Source: a virus | Virus record (IMG/VR): IMGVR_UViG_3300033148_005591 | Span: 1 to 35,186 of that record | Direction: 5' to 3' (one strand) | Length of the DNA stretch: 35,186 nucleotides | In this document: positions 30,810 to 35,186 of the stretch, in pieces | Layout of the letters: every line of letters starts with the position of its first letter | Position numbering within the stretch: the stretch's first letter is position 1 | The notes under the pieces: model-generated | The model's database searches: none | What the model saw: only the letters and a program-made list of their open reading frames with translations | Told to the model about the DNA's origin: nothing | Translations under genes and position numbers: made by a program

Positions 30810-30839
30810 TTGGTCAGGCTAGCCGAATAAACCTATACT
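30810..30839 (+). promoter_or_regulatory. Rightward promoter for the acidic-protein operon
   Basis: A -35 TTGGTC (30810-30815) and a -10 TATACT (30834-30839) are 18 bases apart. The gene at 30900 follows with an AGGAG ribosome site. A near-palindromic TATACTATA (30834-30842) at the -10 could be an operator for the Cro-like protein encoded downstream; that is inference. No clear promoter for the leftward packaging operon was found in the same 106-base gap, although one must lie here. Confidence 0.55.
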
Positions 30840-30899
30840 ATACCAGAGTCGGGCATGGAACCCGGCGTAAACCTCTACATGACGCACAGGAGATGAACC

Positions 30900-31820
30900 A
30901 TGCGAATCACGATCACTGTCACAGCCGCCGAGCATGTGGTTTACAGTCGCGACTGGACCGACACGGTCGATTCCTACGAGGCGGCGGTCGCCTCGATGGA
31001 TGAGGCGCTCGACGAGACACGGAGCGACCCGCACTGGCACAGGTTCCACACTCTCGACGACGCAGCCCTCTGTTATGAGCAGGACATCCCGGCCGCGCTC
31101 GCACAGATCCTACAGGATGGGCCGGCGCTCGAGCTCTGCACCGCCGGCGGCACCACGTTCTATCCGGCGACCCCAGACGGCTGGCGCGGCCTGGCCTACG
31201 ATCTCGCCGACGCCTACGGTGCGGCCGACTACACCGTGACGCTGACGGAGGCCGCCGGCGACCCACATCCTCAACCCATCGGGGATCTGGTGCTGCGCTA
31301 TGAACAGGACGATGAGTGCGGGGCGATGCCCCCGGCGGTGGAGGAGCTCCTCGACACAGCCTGCGAGATCGCCGACAGCTACGATAACGACTCTGACGAC
31401 GTGGGATGGATCGTCATCCTCCACATCCTCAGCGCTGAGGACGCCGACCGAATCTGCCGGCTGATCGACGCCCACGGCAACCCCGACGAGGTATCGATCC
31501 TCCGAGACGAGGTCCCGCGCCAATACGTGCCTGTCACCCTGCGCCAGATCGAGGCTGCCGGTGTTCCGCTCGACGCACAACAGGGTATCGACGTAGCCGA
31601 ACACGCCGAAATGCTCGAGCGCGAGGGCGATTTCCGGCTCGCCATCAGCCCGCATGGGACTACGCTACATGTCTACGAGCACGTCGGATTCGAGCCCGCC
31701 GAGTGGCGCGAGTGCGTCCGATGGACCAATGAGCGAGGCGAACGCACGCGCGCCTCCGTAGGGCGCGCCCGCAACAGGCTCTATGATCTGAAGAAGACCG
31801 TGACTGCGGAGGAATCCTGA
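30900..31820 (+). CDS. Acidic protein of unknown function
   Basis: The 306-residue protein starts MRITITVTAAEHVVYSRDWT behind a strong AGGAG. It is very acidic through the first 260 residues (EQDDECG, DSYDNDSDDVG, HGNPDEVSILRDEV) with a basic last 30 (GRARNRLYDLKKTV). A helical stretch repeats the theme AxDLADAYG and CEIADSYD. No signal peptide, membrane helix or catalytic motif was found and no family was recognised. It has its own promoter and is followed by a Cro-like gene, so early expression is likely. An anti-defence or DNA-mimic role fits the charge but is only a guess. Confidence 0.6.
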   Translation: MRITITVTAAEHVVYSRDWTDTVDSYEAAVASMDEALDETRSDPHWHRFHTLDDAALCYEQDIPAALAQILQDGPALELCTAGGTTFYPATPDGWRGLAYDLADAYGAADYTVTLTEAAGDPHPQPIGDLVLRYEQDDECGAMPPAVEELLDTACEIADSYDNDSDDVGWIVILHILSAEDADRICRLIDAHGNPDEVSILRDEVPRQYVPVTLRQIEAAGVPLDAQQGIDVAEHAEMLEREGDFRLAISPHGTTLHVYEHVGFEPAEWRECVRWTNERGERTRASVGRARNRLYDLKKTVTAEES

Positions 31821-31822
31821 GA

Positions 31823-32050
31823 ATGCTACACTTCCAGGCGTGGGCCGATTATCTCGGCCTCACACAATCCGCCATCTCCGCCCGGACCGCCGAGCAGGGC
31901 CATTTCGTCCCCCCGGCCAGCGTTCAGAAAATGTTCGCGGGAACCCGAAACCCGCGTGTCAGCACGGCCGAGACAGTCGCCGCGGCGATGGGCCTGACGC
32001 TGGGGGATCTGGAGAGCCCGCCCCCGAGGCCGCGGCAGACAGGAGCATGA
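31823..32050 (+). CDS. Small Cro/XRE-like helix-turn-helix protein
   Basis: The 75-residue protein has an XRE-type fold: FQAWADYLGLTQSAISARTA forms the helix-turn-helix, a turn region KMFAGTRNPRVSTAETVAAA and MGLTLGDLE forms the last helix. The RNPRVST-ETVA-AMGLTLGDLE pattern is usual in Cro/CI-like repressors. It begins two bases after the acidic gene's stop. It may repress the promoter at 30810-30839 or act in the lysis-lysogeny switch. Confidence 0.75.
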   Translation: MLHFQAWADYLGLTQSAISARTAEQGHFVPPASVQKMFAGTRNPRVSTAETVAAAMGLTLGDLESPPPRPRQTGA

Positions 32051-32259
32051 CGATGACACGCACCACCCCAGACAGCGGCATCATGCGTGCGGCTCTGGCG
32101 GCAGCCCGTGCCCGCCCGGCGATCCTGTCGGCGGGCGCGGGCCGCCGTGGCGCGGCGGATCACCACGCGCCCCGCATATCAGAGGGGCCTAGGGTGTCTA
32201 TCGTGCGCGGAGAGGTCGCCGCCTCTCGCCTGCGGTGGCGGTATTCCCGCATGGCGTAG
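32047..32259 (+). CDS. Possible small protein coupled to the Cro-like gene
   Basis: ATG 32047 overlaps the Cro-like stop (ATGA) and has AGGAG directly ahead, so initiation looks real. The 70-residue product (MTMTRTTPDSGIMRAALAAA) is basic and Ala-rich. Its last 33 codons overlap the convergent gene at 32160-32387 on the opposite strand, which looks more clearly coding there. The 5' half may be real and the end doubtful. Confidence 0.4.
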   Translation: MTMTRTTPDSGIMRAALAAARARPAILSAGAGRRGAADHHAPRISEGPRVSIVRGEVAASRLRWRYSRMA

Positions 32260-32387
32260 CGACGGACAGCCCGCCGGGGATCCTCGCCGGCCAAATGAGC
32301 CGCCCACGCCTCCTGTAGGGCGTCGTCGCGGTCCTGGCTGCCGACCTGCTCAATGTCGCGGGCCTCCAGCCCTGGGGGGTAGTCCAT
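32160..32387 (-). CDS. Sigma-70 region-2-like small protein
   Basis: The 75-residue product contains DRDDALQEAWAAHLAGEDPR followed by RAVRRYAMREYRHRRREA, resembling region 2 of ECF-type sigma factors (a D-D-hydrophobic-Q-E-aromatic helix followed by a basic helix). Full sigma factors need region 4 as well; here the gene twelve bases upstream encodes a region-4-like HTH. It is the last gene of the leftward regulatory operon. It could contact RNA polymerase core or be a degenerate sigma remnant. The match is by motif only. Confidence 0.55.
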   Translation of the reverse strand: MDYPPGLEARDIEQVGSQDRDDALQEAWAAHLAGEDPRRAVRRYAMREYRHRRREAATSPRTIDTLGPSDMRGAW

Positions 32388-32399
32388 GTATACCTTCCC

Positions 32400-32810
32400 T
32401 CATAGGGAACTACATGCCAACCCCGGTTTTGCGCCATCGTTCTTCAAAAAAATGCGCAGTCGCTGCAAACTCCGCTGAAGCGTACGATACGCCATTCCCG
32501 CCATTCCCGCCGCTTCCGCCTGCGTGTGGCCGATCGCCATATACTCAACCGCCAGCCTCACCCGCTCGTCCATATTGGGCGGCAGCCTCAGGACGGCGGA
32601 TGCGCGAGGGGCGGATACGTCCAGGAACTCCACGCCCAGGGGCGGCCGGCACGTGGCGTTGGAATGGCCCCAGAACGAATCGTAGGCGTACATCTCCCGC
32701 TTCTGGTAGCCCTTGGGTATCCACGTATCCCACGTGCAGTCATCGCACAGCCCCGAGGAATTCACGTAGTAACCCGGGAACCGCTTCGCGCATACTCTAC
32801 ATACGGCCAT
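32400..32810 (-). CDS. Zinc-finger protein with sigma region-4-like HTH
   Basis: The 136-residue protein has an N-terminal zinc knuckle (CRVCAKRFPGYYVNSSGLCD, DC) and a C-terminal HTH (MDERVRLAVEYMAIGHTQAE, AAGMAGMAYRTLQRSLQRLR) whose helix-turn-helix pattern matches sigma factor region 4 or a phage late regulator of similar fold. ATG 32810 has no strong ribosome site. It lies between the double-HTH gene and the sigma-region-2-like gene. Together these suggest transcription control, perhaps of late genes. Confidence 0.6.
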   Translation of the reverse strand: MAVCRVCAKRFPGYYVNSSGLCDDCTWDTWIPKGYQKREMYAYDSFWGHSNATCRPPLGVEFLDVSAPRASAVLRLPPNMDERVRLAVEYMAIGHTQAEAAGMAGMAYRTLQRSLQRLRIFLKNDGAKPGLACSSL

Positions 32811-32821
32811 CCGTGGCCCTC

Positions 32822-33541
32822 TTATGCAATTCGCTTCTCCGTTCCCTGGATCGTCTTGAGAAACCGGCCGGCGCGAGCCAGGTCGTTCAGATTCTCGCGG
32901 AGCAACGCCCGCCGCTGGGCGTCGGTTACGTGCTCAGCGAAGAACTGGGGAAGGGCCATAAGCAACCCGCGCAACAGCTTTGCGACCGCGACCGTCTCGA
33001 TCTGTCGCATGCGCTCTCGGCTTCTGATACCGCCCCCGACCTCCTCCAGCGTGTAGGTTCGCATGACGCCGGTCGCGGCGAACAACTCAGCCTGCCGGGC
33101 CGAAAGCCGCGCCAGGTGCGCGTCCAATTTCCGACCATCAGAATCCCGAGGCAGACCCAGCGGACCGAACTCCGCCTCCAACTTGTCGGCCGCCTCATCC
33201 TTGGGCCTGGCTGCGCCCCGGACCCACCGGCTTACGGTCGACGGCTCGAACCCCAGGGCGACAGCGGCCCTTTCTGCGCTGCCGAATCGCTGTAACACAT
33301 GCATCCTGAGTTTCATCACCCACGGCCGGCGCTCTGCGGACAACCGCCTGGGCTTCGGATATGGAATGTCGATTCCACGAAACGCGGCGGTCAGAATCGC
33401 AATCGTGTCCGGCGAGGGCGCCGCGGCGCCGCGGCACCACTTGGCGAGCGATGATTCGCCGAATCCCAGCGCCACACTCGCCGCAGTTAACGACCCGTAC
33501 CTCGCCACCGCCGCCCGCCTCAACCGTTCTCTCCAGATCAT
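32822..33541 (-). CDS. Double helix-turn-helix regulator
   Basis: ATG 33541 overlaps the ASCH gene's stop (ATGA) and gives 239 residues. Two similar HTH units follow one another: RYGSLTAASVALGFGESSLA with KWCRGAAAPSPDTI (about 14-46), and RFGSAERAAVALGFEPSTVS with RWVRGAARPKDEAA (about 85-118). A helical C-terminal half (VAVAKLLRGLLMALPQFFAE) may dimerise. Two HTH copies in one chain would bind two half-sites. A repressor or replication/regulatory role is likely; no catalytic domain or CI-type peptidase was found. Confidence 0.65.
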   Translation of the reverse strand: MIWRERLRRAAVARYGSLTAASVALGFGESSLAKWCRGAAAPSPDTIAILTAAFRGIDIPYPKPRRLSAERRPWVMKLRMHVLQRFGSAERAAVALGFEPSTVSRWVRGAARPKDEAADKLEAEFGPLGLPRDSDGRKLDAHLARLSARQAELFAATGVMRTYTLEEVGGGIRSRERMRQIETVAVAKLLRGLLMALPQFFAEHVTDAQRRALLRENLNDLARAGRFLKTIQGTEKRIA

Positions 33542-34188
33542 GGCGTCACCTCTATGTTGAGAGCGAGCCGGAGAATACGAGCGTTCCGCCACCGGAATGT
33601 CAGCACCCAGACCCATGGGTTCACATCCCAGCCACGGCCGCGCGTGGAGTCGACGGAGTTCCAGAGATCCCGGAACCACGACGCGCCCGGGCGGCTCACG
33701 GGGTCCATCTCCAGGTCCAACGGTCGGCCCTCTGCGTAGCAGGCCATCTCGCTGATATCCTGGAGCCGCTCCGCTCGCACCTCGGTAAGCCCCAGCACAA
33801 TGCGAGAAGCCCACGATGGCATGAATCGGCCAGAAACCCACTTCTCTCGCGGTTGCGCCGTGGGTGTGTCCCAGTGGGTTTCCGGTATGTGGACATGCCG
33901 CACGCCGCCCCCCGCCTTGTACGCCACACGCGCCATGTCCCGAGCGGTCCGATCTGTTACCCGGAATGCCTCGCGCACCCACAGCCTGTCGCCCGGCTTG
34001 CCGTAGCGGCATGGCGCCGGCGGAAGACTGGCAGGCTCTCCGGGAGGCATGTACCACCGTCCGCCCAGCCAGTACAAGCCGGCGATGTCGGGCGGCTGGG
34101 GAATAATCACGCGCCTGGTCTGCGTCTGCCGTCGAGCCAATATCGCCAGGACGTTTTCGGTTGTGCATGAGATTGGCCGCTCAATCAT
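33538..34188 (-). CDS. ASCH-domain phage protein
   Basis: The 216-residue protein shows the well-known phage ASCH pattern: RPISCTTENVLAILARRQTQ, TRRVIIPQP near the start, YGKPGDRLWVREAF, FMPSWASRIVLGLTEVRAER, LQDISEMACYAEGRP, and GRGWDVNPWVWVLTFRW at the end. The ASCH fold resembles PUA and may bind RNA or modified bases; phage members are common but their role is not settled. Start and stop overlap neighbours (ATGA), within the leftward regulatory operon. Confidence 0.85.
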   Translation of the reverse strand: MIERPISCTTENVLAILARRQTQTRRVIIPQPPDIAGLYWLGGRWYMPPGEPASLPPAPCRYGKPGDRLWVREAFRVTDRTARDMARVAYKAGGGVRHVHIPETHWDTPTAQPREKWVSGRFMPSWASRIVLGLTEVRAERLQDISEMACYAEGRPLDLEMDPVSRPGASWFRDLWNSVDSTRGRGWDVNPWVWVLTFRWRNARILRLALNIEVTP

Positions 34189-34685
34189 TGTTCCGCCTCT
34201 CGTCCCAATCTCCCAAGGTCTGCCGCGCCTTGCGGCGCTGTCGCTTCCAGAACTTCCGCTTGATCCGCCTCAGTTCGCCACGCGACCAGCGAGGTCCCCG
34301 AACTCTCGCGTGAGCTTGGCGCGGCCACATAGATCGCTTCGCAGATGGCGCCAGCCAAGTCGGGGCCATGGGTCCACGCCACGGCTTCCACGAGCTTCAC
34401 GTCGCTCAGCACAACATCCCAGCCGTCGCCGCTCATCGTGATGTCGGCCTCCCTGCGCGAGCCCTTCGCCCACTTCTCCAGGCACTCAAACGCCTGGGCG
34501 ATGTCGGCGGAGGGGCGCCAAGTGAACTGCTCGCCGTCATTGAGAACCGCAATAAGCGTATCATCCGCAAACCGGAAGCAATAGCTCTGCGTATCGATGC
34601 TGCCCTGACCGTCCCATATGACCCACCCCATAACCTTCTCCGCCATGAACCGGTCCAGTTTCGCGTTGGTCGGTGTGTCAGTCAT
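34185..34685 (-). CDS. Phage ABA-sandwich domain protein
   Basis: ATG 34685 overlaps the upstream stop (ATGA) and gives 166 residues. LDRFMAEKVMGWVIWDGQ at the start, the S-DIAQAFECLEKWAKGSRR middle, GWDVVLSD, and AWTHGPDLAGAICEAIYVAA near the end match the conserved outline of the phage ABA-sandwich family, small proteins of unknown function common in temperate phages. The last 35 residues are a variable Ala/Glu-rich tail. Confidence 0.75.
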   Translation of the reverse strand: MTDTPTNAKLDRFMAEKVMGWVIWDGQGSIDTQSYCFRFADDTLIAVLNDGEQFTWRPSADIAQAFECLEKWAKGSRREADITMSGDGWDVVLSDVKLVEAVAWTHGPDLAGAICEAIYVAAPSSRESSGTSLVAWRTEADQAEVLEATAPQGAADLGRLGREAEQ

Positions 34686-34810
34686 TGGACGCCTCCCGGC
34701 ATTGCTATCCACGCCTTGTGCAGGGCCTCCAGTTCGCTGTCGGTGAAAGACTCATCCGCCGCCCAGCCCATGTCGCGCGCGTTGGCGCGCAGGTATTCGA
34801 TTTCAGTCAT
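34682..34810 (-). CDS. Small phage protein (42 aa)
   Basis: The product MTEIEYLRANARDMGWAADE continues SFTDSELEALHKAWIAMPGG VQ. Both ends overlap neighbouring genes with ATGA, which fixes the frame. It looks alpha-helical and acidic, with no known family. It is easy to miss because of its size. Confidence 0.65.
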   Translation of the reverse strand: MTEIEYLRANARDMGWAADESFTDSELEALHKAWIAMPGGVQ

Positions 34811-35186
34811 TCATTCACCATCCTTTCCCGCCGCCTCGGCGGCGGCATATGGCTCTCCAGTATCCATCGCTCCGTCGGCGTCCAGTCCTCGCGCGCCAGG
34901 AGATCCGCCAGGTGCGGCCGCACCTGACGCTCAATCGCGGGCCAACACCCCTCTACCGCCATGCCCAGGCGCTGCTCCCAGTAGTCGTGGCACATCGCAT
35001 CCGGACGCACCCGGCCGACGCGCAATTTCTTCGCCGGGACACCCGGCATGCACATCAGCCGCCAGTAGAGCACGCCGCAGGCGAGCGACGCGCCGTCGGT
35101 GTCGATGCCCCCGCCGGCGGTATCGATCTCCCCGCTGCCGGTGTCGATGCGCCCGCCGGCGGTGTCGATGTAGCCGCCGCGGGTGC
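34807..35186 (-). CDS. Repeat-bearing protein, N-terminus off the right edge
   Basis: The reading frame is open to the edge, so the gene probably starts outside the window. The N-terminal visible part is a seven-residue repeat (IDTAGGR, IDTGSGE, IDTAGGG, IDTDGAS), followed by LACGVLYWRLMCMPGVPAKK, a Cys/His-containing middle (RPDAMCHDYWEQRLGMAVEG) and a basic C-terminus with WTPTERWILESHMPPPRRRE. If the contig is circular, its frame continues in register from the pentapeptide gene at the left edge. No family was recognised. Confidence 0.55.
   Translation of the reverse strand, partial: TRGGYIDTAGGRIDTGSGEIDTAGGGIDTDGASLACGVLYWRLMCMPGVPAKKLRVGRVRPDAMCHDYWEQRLGMAVEGCWPAIERQVRPHLADLLAREDWTPTERWILESHMPPPRRRERMVNE
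35098..35186. repeat. 21-bp tandem repeat at the right edge
   Basis: Four 21-base units, gtcgatgcccccgccggcgg and variants, run to the edge and encode the IDTAGGx heptads on the minus strand. A GC-rich repeat at the window end probably marks the point where assembly stopped. Confidence 0.85.

Noticed and set aside
32087-33295. Long plus-strand open frame of about 400 codons
   Set aside because: It is antisense to the zinc/HTH, sigma-like and double-HTH genes, which carry clear motifs and ATGA coupling.
1-35186. Diversity-generating retroelement or reverse transcriptase linked to the spike genes
   Set aside because: No reverse transcriptase motif or template/variable repeat pair was found.

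Overview
The window looks like most of the genome of a temperate tailed phage (dsDNA, GC-rich) that infects a member of the Planctomycetota. The phage identity rests on a tyrosine integrase beside a partial tRNA-Lys attachment site, a large terminase, a portal, scaffold and capsid genes, a short-tailed-type adaptor, two tail-spike-like proteins and a 1.67-kilo-residue internal virion protein. The planctomycete assignment rests on the LEPLEPRILLSA motif followed by a half-dockerin in the protein at 3266-4126; LEPR-x-LL N-termini are typical of exported planctomycete proteins. No tail tube, sheath or tape-measure gene was recognised, so a podovirus-like particle is most likely. No DNA replication gene and no peptidoglycan endolysin was recognised.

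Layout. 1-611 (-): start of an early or lysogeny operon (RHH regulator, winged-HTH/excisionase-like protein, pentapeptide-repeat protein running off the left edge) behind an operator-overlapped promoter. 728-1834 (+): two small genes, one a zinc-ribbon membrane protein. 2141-3269 (+): attP core and integrase. 3266-5275 (-): envelope/exit cluster of a calpain-like cysteine protease, two tiny membrane proteins, a repeat-bearing lipoprotein and a holin-like protein. 5272-18221 (-): internal virion proteins, tail spikes, unknown virion proteins and the adaptor, interrupted by one reversed gene (15274-15621, +) with its own promoter. 18296-22008 (-): a cargo cassette of three glycosyltransferases, a radical SAM/SPASM enzyme, a PglD/NeuD-like acetyltransferase and a tiny membrane protein. 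22069-30793 (-): head and packaging module (decoration, capsid, scaffold, small genes, portal, terminases). 30900-32259 (+): an acidic protein, a Cro-like protein and a small ORF behind a sigma70-type promoter. 32160-35186 (-): regulators (two sigma-like fragments, a double-HTH protein), an ASCH protein, an ABA-sandwich protein and a repeat-bearing gene running off the right edge.

Most minus-strand genes overlap at ATGA, GTGA or TGATG, indicating long translationally coupled operons. Both edges lie inside coding tandem repeats, so the contig probably stops at repeats; joined end to end, the two partial reading frames are in register, which is compatible with a circular genome. The most unusual content is the sugar-modification cassette inside the virion operon, and a secreted calpain-like protease with a host-type sorting motif in the place where a lysis enzyme would be expected.
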